Below are positions 40,407 to 48,607 of a stretch of 49,602 nt of DNA, piece after piece. The stretch is from an uncultured Bacteriovoracaceae bacterium (GTDB taxonomy: Bacteria; Bdellovibrionota; Bacteriovoracia; Bacteriovoracales; Bacteriovoracaceae): contig CALHBL010000101.1 in assembly GCA_937930825.1 (NCBI GenBank), positions 1 to 49,602 on the forward strand, in the 5' to 3' direction. The translations under genes were made by a program, and so were the position numbers. The notes beneath the pieces were generated by a model. That model ran no database searches. It worked only from the letters and a program-made list of their open reading frames with translations, and was not told the origin of the DNA. Every line of letters starts with the position of its first letter. Position 1 is the stretch's first letter.

Positions 40407-40573
40407 ACTTCCTTCCTTTTGATATTATTATTATTATCTTCTTCAAATAAAATTCTTTTGCTTGGGGTATCTAGGTCATCAAACTGTCCATTCTTTGTGG
40501 CCCAAATAAAGAGAGCTAAAAAAGATACACCAAGAGCGATGGCAAAGGGGATAAGTATTGTTATGACTTCCAT
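40403..40573 (-). CDS. ccoS: cbb3 oxidase assembly protein CcoS
   Basis: Found by translating the gap between ccoI and ccoNO: ATG 40573-40571, stop TGA 40405-40403. The 56-aa peptide has the CcoS form: one N-terminal helix (ITILIPFAIALGVSFLALFIW) followed by the conserved ATKNGQFDDLDTPSKRILF. CcoS is needed for adding cofactors to cbb3 oxidase. It lies two bases after the ccoI stop and overlaps the ccoNO start by four bases. Confidence 0.93.
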   Translation of the reverse strand: MEVITILIPFAIALGVSFLALFIWATKNGQFDDLDTPSKRILFEEDNNNNIKRKEV

Positions 40574-40575
40574 GA

Positions 40576-42999
40576 CTAGAGAGTTTTCCTATTAATAAAT
40601 AATGACTCTCTTGTGCCCCAGAGGGTTGAAAGGAGAACAGTTAGTGAACTTAAGGGCATAAGTATTGCTGCCTCGAGGGGGCCAAGAATGCCAAAAAGAG
40701 CTAGAGTTGCGCCTAGAATATTATAAACTATTGAAAACACCAAATTACGTTTGATTGTTTTAGAGCCTGCTTTTGCCATGAGTAGTATGTGAGGAATTAG
40801 CTCAATATCGCTACCCTTAAGATAAATTTCGCTTGAGCTTAAGCTAACTTCTAAGGAACCTTTGACAGCAATTGAAGTACTGCTTTTACTGAAGGCTAAA
40901 GTATCATTTACTCCATCCCCAATAAAGAGGGTGTTGGGGTATTGTTCTACCCATTCCCCTTTTTCTTCAGGAGACATACTTGATCGCCAGTTAGTTTTAT
41001 TTAAATTAAGTTGGGCAGCAACCTCTCTAACTTGAGAAGGTTGGTCTCCAGAGGCTATGAAGAGATTGTAATTCTTAGAGTTAAGTTCTTCAAAAAGGCT
41101 TGCTGTATTATCTTTAATTGTATCTTTAAGAAGCATTTCTGTAATCACTTTACCGTCTTCAACAAGTATAATTTTAAGAAATTCATTGTCTGATGGAGAT
41201 GAGCGAATCTCATAGTTAGTGCCGTCTATCGAGGCCGTGACTCCTTTTCCTAGATTTTCGCAAAGGTTAGTACATGGAATATTCTCGAGGGTGGCTGAAG
41301 ATAGTTTAGCCCAGTCAATAAGGGTAAGTGCGACTGGATGACTACTATTTGCCTCCATTGAAAAAATAATGCTCTCTATAGAATAGGGAGCACTAGCTTC
41401 TCTTATTCGTTTAACTCTTGCTACACGGTAATCACCTGTTGTAATAGTCCCAGTTTTATCAAAGAAGATATTCTTAGCTCGAGAGAGTTTTTCTAGTACA
41501 TATTCTGATTTAAGGAGTGCACCCATTTTTGCGCTTAGGTTCATTATTCTTGAATAGGTTAGCGGTGTTGCTAGTCCTAGTGCACAGGGGCAAGTAATTA
41601 TAATGAGTGCAAGGGCCCGATTGATTCCTGACTCTATTTGACCTAGAAATATAAAAGTAAGAATGGTTAATGCACTCGTTGCTAATACAGCTGCAACAAA
41701 GAATTTGCTGATTCGATCTGTAAGAAGTGTGATATTCGCCTTCTTTTTATCGATGCTATCAGCGGCAGCATAGATTTTACCAAGTTTAGTTTCTTCAGCA
41801 CAGCTTATGACTTCAATCTCAATTGCTGAGCCTAGATTAATTGTTCCCATAAAAACCATCATTCCTTTATGATGTTTTTTAGCTTTTGATTCTCCATTTA
41901 AGATTGCTAATGATATTTCACTACTGCCTTTGATAATCTTTCCATCGCAGGGGAGAGAAGATCCTGGAGAGATAAGAATCGTATCTCCTACTCGAATTTG
42001 AGAGGGGTGTATCTCTTCGAGTTGATTTTCAGAGCTTCTTCGAACGATAGAAGAATCTGTTAAAAACGAGTTAAGACCACTTCTTTGATAATTATGCCTT
42101 GAAGCTTTAAGAAGTAGATAGCGAGAAAATAGGATAAGAAAAGTTAGTGTTGCAATCGAGTCAAAGTAGTGTGCTTCAGTTCCAATGATCACATTGTGCA
42201 AGCTGACTATGAACCCTAGGACAATAGCAATACTAAGGGGAGTATCAATATTAATGCTTCCATTAACTATGGCCTTAATAGAGGAAGTATAAAAAGGTTG
42301 TGCACAGTAAGTGACAATTGGAATACAAAATACAAGTGCTATGAAAGAGAATGCAGACCCAATAACTCCCTGGGCTCCTGCATAGAGGCCAACTGCGTAG
42401 AGCATGATATTCATCATGCAGGCAGCAGCAACACCTATACGTAAAAGGTAGCTGCGTTCTTCTTTTTGTTGAAGTTTCTTTATTTCGTCATCACTCCTTA
42501 GGGGAGTCGGAGGATAGCCGAGATTATTTAGTGCTGAAGCAACTTTAGAGAATAATGTGAACTCTTTCTTTAAGGTAATTGTTGCAACAGAATTCTCAAA
42601 ATTTAAGCGAACGCTTTTAATCTCTGGAGTAAACGTCGGAATTTTTTCGATAAGCCAAAGACAAGCAATGCAGTGAACTCCTTCTAGAAAAAAAGAAAGA
42701 GTCGCTTCAGAGTTTAAATTGTAGTGAACGTAGTCTTGAAGAAATAGTGGATCATCAAGGTAAGAGTATTGTTTTTCTTGGATTCTATTAACTGCCTTTC
42801 TAGGCGTATCATCTGCTTTTTGAATATTATAATAATTTTGAAGGTTATGGTTTTTTATAATACTAAAAACAGTTAAGCAGCCTCTACAGCAGAAGTTATC
42901 TCCTTGGTCATTTGTGTAGGGAGTAATGACTGGTAGAGCACAGTGATCACATTGAAGCCCGTAAATGTTAGAAATATCTTGCGATATGGACTGTTCCAA
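40576..42999 (-). CDS. ccoI: Copper-transporting P-type ATPase CcoI (FixI)
   Basis: An 807-aa P1B ATPase supplying copper to cbb3 oxidase. It starts at a TTG (AAGG 9 bases ahead). The N-terminus holds a CDHC and CCRGC metal domain, then an HMA domain with CIAC (110-113). The membrane part has the CPC ion site (Cys470-Pro-Cys472, CPCALGLATP), the phosphorylation motif DKTGT with Asp514, and GDGVNDTLAFS near the C-terminus. It is first of the cco operon; an Fnr-like palindrome lies about 92 bases upstream. Confidence 0.93.
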   Translation of the reverse strand: MEQSISQDISNIYGLQCDHCALPVITPYTNDQGDNFCCRGCLTVFSIIKNHNLQNYYNIQKADDTPRKAVNRIQEKQYSYLDDPLFLQDYVHYNLNSEATLSFFLEGVHCIACLWLIEKIPTFTPEIKSVRLNFENSVATITLKKEFTLFSKVASALNNLGYPPTPLRSDDEIKKLQQKEERSYLLRIGVAAACMMNIMLYAVGLYAGAQGVIGSAFSFIALVFCIPIVTYCAQPFYTSSIKAIVNGSINIDTPLSIAIVLGFIVSLHNVIIGTEAHYFDSIATLTFLILFSRYLLLKASRHNYQRSGLNSFLTDSSIVRRSSENQLEEIHPSQIRVGDTILISPGSSLPCDGKIIKGSSEISLAILNGESKAKKHHKGMMVFMGTINLGSAIEIEVISCAEETKLGKIYAAADSIDKKKANITLLTDRISKFFVAAVLATSALTILTFIFLGQIESGINRALALIIITCPCALGLATPLTYSRIMNLSAKMGALLKSEYVLEKLSRAKNIFFDKTGTITTGDYRVARVKRIREASAPYSIESIIFSMEANSSHPVALTLIDWAKLSSATLENIPCTNLCENLGKGVTASIDGTNYEIRSSPSDNEFLKIILVEDGKVITEMLLKDTIKDNTASLFEELNSKNYNLFIASGDQPSQVREVAAQLNLNKTNWRSSMSPEEKGEWVEQYPNTLFIGDGVNDTLAFSKSSTSIAVKGSLEVSLSSSEIYLKGSDIELIPHILLMAKAGSKTIKRNLVFSIVYNILGATLALFGILGPLEAAILMPLSSLTVLLSTLWGTRESLFINRKTL

Positions 43000-43090
43000 T
43001 CTTTTGCCTTATCTAGTCAATGTAACTCTTTAATAGCAGCCTAAAATGAAGTTATAAGATAATCTTATATAACTTCTGAGTCTAAGAATA

Positions 43091-43102
43091 TGATCTAGAT
43101 CA
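43091..43102. promoter_or_regulatory. Fnr-like binding site upstream of ccoI
   Basis: TGAT-CTAG-ATCA, inside the longer palindrome TATGATCTAGATCATA. It matches the core of the FNR consensus TTGAT-N4-ATCAA. A -10-like TATATA/TATAAG lies at about 43071-43064, so the site would be near -38 to -40, fitting activation of ccoI by the adjacent Fnr-like protein. Confidence 0.6.
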
Positions 43103-43116
43103 TATATTGAATAAAG

Positions 43117-43509
43117 CTATTGACAGGTTATACAGAGGGGAGGCTCAAGCTGTGTAATTAGTTGAGCAAAGTCTTGATCAAGTTTGTCCTTAAAAGTTAG
43201 AAGTTCAAAAATAGAGCTTTTATCTAGAAAATACAGTGTAGTATCTTTTTTTACTTTAGCAGCGTATTGACAGGTCTTGTTTCCTATAAGTTCGACAAGT
43301 CCAAGAGCTGAGCAAGGTGGAATAGAGCTAATCTCCCTTCGATTCTTAGTGAGTATGAGCTCACCTTCTAATAGAATATAGGCAACGATTGGGGTCTGGT
43401 TTTCATAAAATAGGTCGGTGCTAACAGTATAGGTAAAGGGATTGCCGAGTTTCTTTATAAGTTGAAGAGATTTTTTACTCAGTTTTAAAAATTGGGGTTT
43501 TCTATCCAT
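43117..43509 (-). CDS. Cyclic-nucleotide-binding-domain protein without DNA-binding domain
   Basis: A 130-aa protein that matches only the beta-roll of the CRP/FNR superfamily (YILLEGELILTKNRREISSIPP, then GLVELIGN and the strand TTLYFLDKSS). There is no helix-turn-helix: the protein ends after the long helix with CITCQ, a CxxC that could bind metal or form a disulphide. The usual cAMP-phosphate Arg/Glu pair is not obvious. It sits between ccoI and the Fnr-like gene on the same strand. It may sense a signal for the oxidase operon or bind a partner; both are inference. Confidence 0.65.
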   Translation of the reverse strand: MDRKPQFLKLSKKSLQLIKKLGNPFTYTVSTDLFYENQTPIVAYILLEGELILTKNRREISSIPPCSALGLVELIGNKTCQYAAKVKKDTTLYFLDKSSIFELLTFKDKLDQDFAQLITQLEPPLCITCQ

Positions 43510-43587
43510 TTATTAAATATAAGCAAATATTTTAAAAAAAAACCTAATCTAACTCAGTAAATAAAATAAAAAATGAAGGGGGCCTGA

Positions 43588-44304
43588 TTAATAGCTGAGA
43601 TTCGCAAGGTCTATAAGCTTTTCCTCATCTTTAATGTAAAGATATTTACCTTTTTGCTCAATTAGCCCGGCCTCTTTGAATTCACTGATGAAGCGAATTA
43701 TCGTCTCATTTGCTGTCCCAATCATGGTGGCCATTTCTTCTCGAGTTAGTTTTAGATTTATTTTTAACTTATCCTCTGTGTCAATAGTTCCATGGGATTC
43801 CTTAAGAATAAGTAAAAGCTCTGCTAGTCGCTCGCGTACATTCTTTTGATGGAGAGAAGAGAGTTTACTTTCAGCTTTCCCCATATCAGTTGAAAGCTTC
43901 TCAATGATTTGCATGCTTACAGTTGGCTCTTTTTGCATTACTTTTAGAATAAATTTCTTATCAAGAAAGCAGACTTTTGTGTCTTCAAGAGCAGTTGCAG
44001 TGGCCATATAAAATTGGTTAGTGAAAAGACTTCTATGCCCTAGAACATCCCCTGCGCTAGCTATTCTAACGATTGACTCTTTTCCATTTACTCCAACTTT
44101 CGTAACTTTGATGTTGCCTGTACTTATACAGAATAGGCCAAAAGGGTGGTTGCCTTGAACGAAGAGAGTTTGGCCTTTTTTGTATGTATTAGTCACTTTG
44201 TGTCGTGCGACATCTGCGAGGGCAGACTCTTCAACCGAGCAAAAGATTCCTTTCGCTAGAGAGGGACAGTTTGAGCAATTCTGTGATTTCGTTGATTGTA
44301 CCAT
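43588..44304 (-). CDS. CRP/FNR-family regulator, probable oxygen sensor
   Basis: A 238-aa regulator. N-terminal cysteines Cys10, Cys13 and Cys22 (NCSNC...IFC), with Cys59 and Cys112 in the sensor domain, could bind an oxygen-labile [4Fe-4S] cluster as in FNR; spacing differs from E. coli FNR. The beta roll (about 40-120) is followed by the dimer helix and a winged helix-turn-helix with TREEMATMIGTANETIIRFI; the Glu and Arg of the FNR recognition helix are kept but the Ser between them is Ile. Its own gene and ccoI have TGAT-N4-ATCA sites upstream, so it probably controls itself and the oxidase genes. Confidence 0.82.
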   Translation of the reverse strand: MVQSTKSQNCSNCPSLAKGIFCSVEESALADVARHKVTNTYKKGQTLFVQGNHPFGLFCISTGNIKVTKVGVNGKESIVRIASAGDVLGHRSLFTNQFYMATATALEDTKVCFLDKKFILKVMQKEPTVSMQIIEKLSTDMGKAESKLSSLHQKNVRERLAELLLILKESHGTIDTEDKLKINLKLTREEMATMIGTANETIIRFISEFKEAGLIEQKGKYLYIKDEEKLIDLANLSY

Positions 44305-44369
44305 AAGTGCATAACTTTTAACTTTAATTTAATACCTCCGAAATATAGCATATTCGAGTATTTTTTTAC

Positions 44370-44381
44370 TGATATGAATCA
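44370..44381. promoter_or_regulatory. Fnr-like binding site upstream of the regulator gene
   Basis: TGAT-ATGA-ATCA about 66-77 bases before the regulator's ATG. -10-like TATGCT/TATATT sequences follow at 44355-44343. Suggests self-regulation by the Fnr-like protein. Confidence 0.55.
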
Positions 44382-44385
44382 GTTT

Positions 44386-44838
44386 TTACATATCGTTTTG
44401 ATAAAAGCGGAACTTTATCTCTTCAATTCTCTTTGAATTTACTCCAAAGTCTTTCTTTCCAAGCCGAGAAGCGCTTCTAAAGTGAATGATATTATTTTGG
44501 CTGAAGTCGAATTCAACATCATCTACAAACTTAAATACAGAGGAGGTGTATTCGGCATAAATATAATCAGGGCTTTCTTTAATCAGTTGAGCAGAGGATG
44601 TTTTGATTATAATAGAGGATATAAGCTTTTTAGCCTGCTCTTTTGGCATTTTGTATTGGAGGGGCTCTACATAGTGCTCTTTATCTTCAATGTAGTGACT
44701 AGAGAGACAGTTTGGTGTCTGAGGGCACTTTGTAAGTACTTTTCCCTTGGGCCCATCAGTTATACCAATATTGTTAGGCCGTTCAGATTGGCAGGAGTTA
44801 AGTATACTAATAACGGTGAATATATAAAGTAGTTTCAT
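44386..44838 (-). CDS. DUF1499 lipoprotein
   Basis: A 150-aa protein with lipobox LNSC (Cys16). The DUF1499 pattern is clear: CPQTPNCLSSHY near the start of the mature part, then FVDDVEFDFSQNNIIHFRSASRLGKKDFGVNSKRIEEI, where family members have 'DDVEF ... HvRSaSR.G..D.GvN..R'. Its function is unknown. The start overlaps the DUF2288 gene's stop by four bases, so the two are translated together. Confidence 0.88.
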   Translation of the reverse strand: MKLLYIFTVISILNSCQSERPNNIGITDGPKGKVLTKCPQTPNCLSSHYIEDKEHYVEPLQYKMPKEQAKKLISSIIIKTSSAQLIKESPDYIYAEYTSSVFKFVDDVEFDFSQNNIIHFRSASRLGKKDFGVNSKRIEEIKFRFYQNDM

Positions 44839-45128
44839 GCTTGAATCTTCCTTTGAATAAGTACATAAGGCTCAATGATAAGCATATTGAAGAGAACTTC
44901 ATCTGTTTTATTAAATTGTAGGGCCTCTTCTGGTGTTGGGGGATAGAGTAGTCCGTTATCCAGCCACTGTTTTACTTCGGAGAGATTGTCACTGGCCATA
45001 GATTCTCCGACTTCCACTAATTCTAAGTCTTTATCTAAAAGGTAGACCGCACCTTTGGCAAAGTGTTCGGCCAGGGGCGCCCAGCTTGTTTCTAATAAAT
45101 CTGCTTCTAACTTTTCTCTTAAACTCAT
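44835..45128 (-). CDS. DUF2288 family protein
   Basis: A 97-aa cytoplasmic protein that matches DUF2288 along its length: LLETSWAPLAEHFAKGAVYLLDKDLELVEVGESMASDN, then VKQWLDNGLLYPPT and the ending FNMLIIEPYVLIQ. Function unknown in the family. It is first of a two-gene unit with the DUF1499 lipoprotein. The histone terminator lies just upstream, so it must have its own promoter or be reached by read-through. Confidence 0.85.
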   Translation of the reverse strand: MSLREKLEADLLETSWAPLAEHFAKGAVYLLDKDLELVEVGESMASDNLSEVKQWLDNGLLYPPTPEEALQFNKTDEVLFNMLIIEPYVLIQRKIQA

Positions 45129-45151
45129 TTTAATTTACTCTCGGTAATAGA

Positions 45152-45183
45152 TAAAAAAAAAGGCCGGAAATTTCCGACCTCGT
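45152..45183 (-). terminator. Intrinsic terminator of the histone gene
   Basis: Minus strand AGGTCGGAAATTTCCGGCCT hairpin (one mismatch pair) followed by nine Ts and ATC. It lies 17 bases after the histone stop. Confidence 0.9.
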
Positions 45184-45199
45184 TTCTTAAAACTCTTAA

Positions 45200-45385
45200 C
45201 TAGAAGTCTGTTGCTTTAACAGTTTTTCTTCCGTTATTTACACATCTTTCTTGAGCTTCTTTTACAAGCTTGTGAACTCTTTCATTAAGCTTATCAAGTG
45301 CTTCACCAGAAACATTTAATCCTGTTGATTTAAGTGCTTCTTTAGTTTTTGAACCAACAAGTAGCATTTCGATTTCTTTGGCCAT
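45200..45385 (-). CDS. Bacterial histone-fold DNA-binding protein (HBb/Bd0055-like)
   Basis: A 61-aa basic protein with a single histone fold: a short first helix, a central helix SGEALDKLNERVHKLVKEAQ, and the end GRKTVKATDF, which corresponds to the 'RKT(I/V/L)...D' DNA-contact loop and third helix of archaeal histones. The length and pattern match the singlet histone of Bdellovibrio (HBb, Bd0055), which dimerises, bends or coats DNA and is abundant and essential there. AAGGAG lies 6 bases before the ATG. A good promoter and a strong terminator make it a compact single-gene unit, as expected for a highly expressed nucleoid protein. Confidence 0.85.
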   Translation of the reverse strand: MAKEIEMLLVGSKTKEALKSTGLNVSGEALDKLNERVHKLVKEAQERCVNNGRKTVKATDF

Positions 45386-45433
45386 AGTAGTCTCCTTATC
45401 TTTTGTTAATAGGGTTGATTGATTAGTAGAGTT

Positions 45434-45461
45434 ATTCTAGTGGTAAAATATAAGGATTCAA
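45434..45461 (-). promoter_or_regulatory. Promoter of the histone gene
   Basis: Minus strand TTGAAT (45461-45456), 16 bases, TAGAAT (45439-45434). The start would be near 45427, about 42 bases before the ATG. Confidence 0.6.
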
Positions 45462-45824
45462 TGAATAGTGCAGTAGGAAAAGGTTGTCTTTTCAATAAAA
45501 GAGCACTTTTTTAATCTTTTTTCTTATTTTAGCTCCATATGCTTCACTGTGCTGCAATTGCTGCTTTAAGTCTTCGCTCAAATAGGTAGAGTGCAGCAGT
45601 TGCTCTCCAGAACTTACCATGAGGACAAATGGACTCTTTAAAGTCACTTATGAGTGAAAGGTTTTAACTATTTCAGGTTATTCAACCGGAGAGATAAGGA
45701 AAAAATAGTTGCTATAAATTGACCAATATTTGACTTCAAAAAGTAACTTTTGATTTATGATTCTAAGGAAAATTGTAAAAGACATAAGTCTAATAAATAG
45801 CAATGAAAGAAAGGTTTTAATCCC
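45462..45824. other. Gene-free AT-rich stretch between divergent genes
   Basis: 363 bases with no supportable gene on either strand. The left part serves the histone promoter and the right part must contain the promoter of the YceI-like gene (TTGACT near 45732 is a candidate -35 box). Two GTGC/GCAGC-rich words near 45550 and 45590 resemble each other loosely. Nothing else is seen. Confidence 0.4.
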
Positions 45825-46379
45825 ATGAATCGAGAATCTCCAAAACGGTTAAATATGTCAGGTCTACTGTATGCTTTCATTATCTTCTTTGGTGGATCAC
45901 AAATGTGTGCCGCAATGTCAAATAATTCGATTGAGGAACCTAAGAAGGAGATCGAAGTGAATAGTAAGTTTAAGAAGTACGAAGTGAGTGGAGAGTCTGA
46001 GATGACTTGGAGCTCAAAGCCTTTAAGAGAGAAGGGTGAACTAAGTGTTAAAGAAGCTTTCATCTTACTAGAAGGGGGCGATTTAGCAGGAGGTACAATA
46101 AAAATAAATTCTTCTAAATTTGGTAAAGCAAGCCTTGTGATTGTTGATTCTCTCCTAGGAAAGGGCGGAGTTTACAATTGTAAAGGGGTCTTGGAAATGA
46201 ATGGAGAAAAGAAGGAGTTATTCTTTGATGTTAACTTGGTCTCAGTCAAAAAAGGCTTTGAGCTTCACAGTCAGATCGCCTTTGCTCAAGAGGACTTTAA
46301 ACTGAAATTATATGAAAAAAGTAAGAAGGCTTACGATGATGTCATCTTCAATATTAATATTAATGTTTTTGAAAAATAA
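45825..46379 (+). CDS. YceI-like secreted lipid-binding-fold protein
   Basis: A 184-aa protein with a long signal region (hydrophobic stretch GLLYAFIIFFGG, cleavage near CAAM). The mature part matches the YceI-like beta-barrel: YEVSGESEMTWSSKP, a glycine-containing turn LEGGDLAGGTIKIN where the family carries 'l..G.l.g.v.vdl', VYNCKGVLEMNGEKKE and a final strand FNININVF. YceI proteins bind long isoprenoid or amide lipids in the periplasm. The match is at pattern level. Its 3' end overlaps the convergent gene by 20 bases. Confidence 0.65.
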   Translation: MNRESPKRLNMSGLLYAFIIFFGGSQMCAAMSNNSIEEPKKEIEVNSKFKKYEVSGESEMTWSSKPLREKGELSVKEAFILLEGGDLAGGTIKINSSKFGKASLVIVDSLLGKGGVYNCKGVLEMNGEKKELFFDVNLVSVKKGFELHSQIAFAQEDFKLKLYEKSKKAYDDVIFNININVFEK

Positions 46380-46626
46380 TATTTTCTCTATTTAAAAACT
46401 CATCTACAGTTAGGGTCGAGTGAGTTGCCTTTATGAACTCGGCCGCTTTATTTACACAAACCGCATAAGAGTCTTCAGTGGGGTTTCTTAAGAATTCTTG
46501 CGCAGCAATTCCATACTCAGCTTCTTTTAAAGATTTTTCTTTGGCCTTAGGGATGTAAATATTCGCCACTACAAAGAGGCCAATAAGAACAAAGCACATA
46601 CCAAAAACAATAACTCGAATATCCAT
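46360..46626 (-). CDS. Small single-helix membrane protein, unknown
   Basis: An 88-aa protein with one N-terminal helix (VIVFGMCFVLIGLFVVANIYI) and a soluble tail of about 60 residues, rich in Glu, Ala and Lys, with one cysteine. It probably faces the periplasm or cytoplasm as a bitopic protein. No family is recognised. It converges on the YceI-like gene with a 20-base overlap. Its weakly conserved look makes it a moderate call. Confidence 0.5.
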   Translation of the reverse strand: MDIRVIVFGMCFVLIGLFVVANIYIPKAKEKSLKEAEYGIAAQEFLRNPTEDSYAVCVNKAAEFIKATHSTLTVDEFLNRENIIFQKH

Positions 46627-46847
46627 GACAGCAAGTTCTCTAAAAAGCTCCTATTGGTCAAGAGCTTTATCAAATCTAATAGAACTCATTGCTTGAGATT
46701 TGATCTCCCTATGGCCAGCACTCTAATTAATGACTTAAAAAAAGGTGACTCATTTACTCAATTTAAATTCAAGAGGAAAAACCATTTTTCTAACCTTTTT
46801 TCATATTGAAAATTAAATAATCTAGGATTTATGACCGATAATAGATT

Positions 46848-47837
46848 ATGGAAAACAATGAAAATCAATCTTATTCTGAAGTGACTCTGTCTGTGGTTGA
46901 TCCCGAGAAGCCACTCCCAACAGATATCTATTTGAAGGTTAATGAAAAATTTATCAAATTTAAATCGAAAGGTGACCCTATTGGCACTGATAAGTTTGAA
47001 CTCTTTATAAGTAAAGGGGTTAAGAATATCTTCATAATCTCAGATGAAATCATGGATTTCCTGGCGTGGTTAAATAGCTCAAAAGCGGAAGAAGAAGATT
47101 CATTTGCTAAGGAAGCTGGTGAAGAATCAAGAGGCTTTTTTCAGCGTACTCAAAACTTCAAAGAGAAAATCTACGAAGTATACTTTGAAGAAGAACTCAA
47201 TGAGGAAATAGTTGAAGCACTTCAGGATAATGTTTCAGATTTCGTGGAAAATATAAAAGAGAGTCCTATTACAGCACAGGCCATAAGCTTAATGCTGAAT
47301 AAGAATCAAGGCGTTGCAGATCACTCTGTAAATGTAGCAAACTTATCTGTATTCCTTGGAATGGCCTTAGGGCATGGCCATCAATTTGTCCTCGAGAACC
47401 TCTACATGGGTGCCATATTTCATGATTATGGAAAATTAAAGATTGATCCAAAAGTCTTAGAAAGTGATAACAGTAGACTCTACTCTAATGCTATTCAAGA
47501 GCATCCTTTGTCTGGCGTGAAAATGCTTAGAAAAACTCAAGGAATACCCGTACAGGTTTTAACGATAATTGAGCAGCATCATGAGCAATTCAATGGTCAT
47601 GGTTACCCGAAAGGGATGAGCGGTGATGATATTTATGACCTTGCTCAAGTTGTGAGTATGGCCAATGTCTTCGATAATACTCTTACTGAAGGTAAGCAAC
47701 TACCAACTCGAGAAAGAAATAAAAGAGCAATTAAAGTAATTGAGTTTGATAAAGGAAAGCTTTGGAACCCTAAGTACATTCCAAGAGTTATTGAAGCACT
47801 TACTCTCGCTTTTAGTATTAAAAAAGAAGTCGCTTAA
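46848..47837 (+). CDS. HD-GYP domain protein, probable cyclic-di-GMP phosphodiesterase
   Basis: A 329-aa cytoplasmic protein. The N-terminal 140 residues are an unfamiliar charged region. The HD-GYP domain follows: HSVNVANLSVFLG, the metal pair HDYGKLKID, EHPLSGVKML, then HHEQFNGHGYPKG with the GYP motif, and QVVSMANVFDNTL. These are the residues that bind the metal centre and hydrolyse cyclic-di-GMP to GMP. In predatory bacteria cyclic-di-GMP controls the switch between gliding, predation and growth; that role here is inference. It is monocistronic. Confidence 0.88.
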   Translation: MENNENQSYSEVTLSVVDPEKPLPTDIYLKVNEKFIKFKSKGDPIGTDKFELFISKGVKNIFIISDEIMDFLAWLNSSKAEEEDSFAKEAGEESRGFFQRTQNFKEKIYEVYFEEELNEEIVEALQDNVSDFVENIKESPITAQAISLMLNKNQGVADHSVNVANLSVFLGMALGHGHQFVLENLYMGAIFHDYGKLKIDPKVLESDNSRLYSNAIQEHPLSGVKMLRKTQGIPVQVLTIIEQHHEQFNGHGYPKGMSGDDIYDLAQVVSMANVFDNTLTEGKQLPTRERNKRAIKVIEFDKGKLWNPKYIPRVIEALTLAFSIKKEVA

Positions 47838-47979
47838 AACCAAAGTTTTAAAAGAGCACCTTCACAAAAGAACTACGAGTCTTTTTATCTAAGATTTCAT
47901 TAAATTTATCTTTATAAGTAGGATTATTAATTGTAAAAAGAGACTTTACAAAATAACTCTTATTAAATTGGTGGTAAGT

Positions 47980-48606
47980 ATGAAGATTCTTATGATTATG
48001 GCCCTATTCACTCTTAGTAGCTGCTCTACTGTTTACTATAGTGTTTGGGAAAAACTAGGAAAAGAAAAGAGAGATCTCCTTCTCATGCATATGAAAGATG
48101 CAAATGAAGGCCAGGAGGAAATTGAAGAAGAGTTTGCCGATAGTCTCGAAAAAATCAGATCTGAATACAAATATAAGAAAGGCCATTTGGCTGAAGTCTA
48201 TGATGAGCTTCTTGATGATTACAACGATATAAATTCTCAGCAAGAGACCTTTAAAGGACGAGTCACAAAAGTAAATGATGTGGCAGCAGACCTCTTCGCA
48301 GAATGGAAGACTGAGGCAGTGGCCTTAAAGAATGCAAAGTATAAGAAAGATAGTTTTAATAAGTTAAAAGCGACTAAGTCTCGCTTTAACAAAGCTTACC
48401 AGCGGATGAAGAAAGTCGAATCCTCTACAGACCAAGTTTTGAAAAAGCTGCATGATCAAGTTGTTTATATTAAGCACAACCTTAATGCCAAAGTAGTTGG
48501 ACACTTAGAAATGGAAATGAAGGGAATTGAAAGTGAAATGCTAAGCCTTATGGAAATTGTGAAAAGTTCTAAAAAGGAATCTCAGACTTTTATAGACTCT
48601 CTCTAA
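47980..48606 (+). CDS. DUF2959 lipoprotein
   Basis: A 208-aa protein with lipobox LSSC (Cys15) when read from ATG 47980, which has GGTGG ahead; an in-frame TTG at 47968 would lengthen it by four residues. It matches DUF2959: TVYYSVWEKLGKEKRDLL, then helical repeats, RVTKVNDVAADLFAEWKTEA, and the highly typical VVYIKHNLNAKVVGHLEMEM. The mature protein is almost all helix and coiled coil. Function unknown in the family. It is probably anchored in the outer membrane and transcribed alone. Confidence 0.85.
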   Translation: MKILMIMALFTLSSCSTVYYSVWEKLGKEKRDLLLMHMKDANEGQEEIEEEFADSLEKIRSEYKYKKGHLAEVYDELLDDYNDINSQQETFKGRVTKVNDVAADLFAEWKTEAVALKNAKYKKDSFNKLKATKSRFNKAYQRMKKVESSTDQVLKKLHDQVVYIKHNLNAKVVGHLEMEMKGIESEMLSLMEIVKSSKKESQTFIDSL

Positions 48607-48607
48607 A

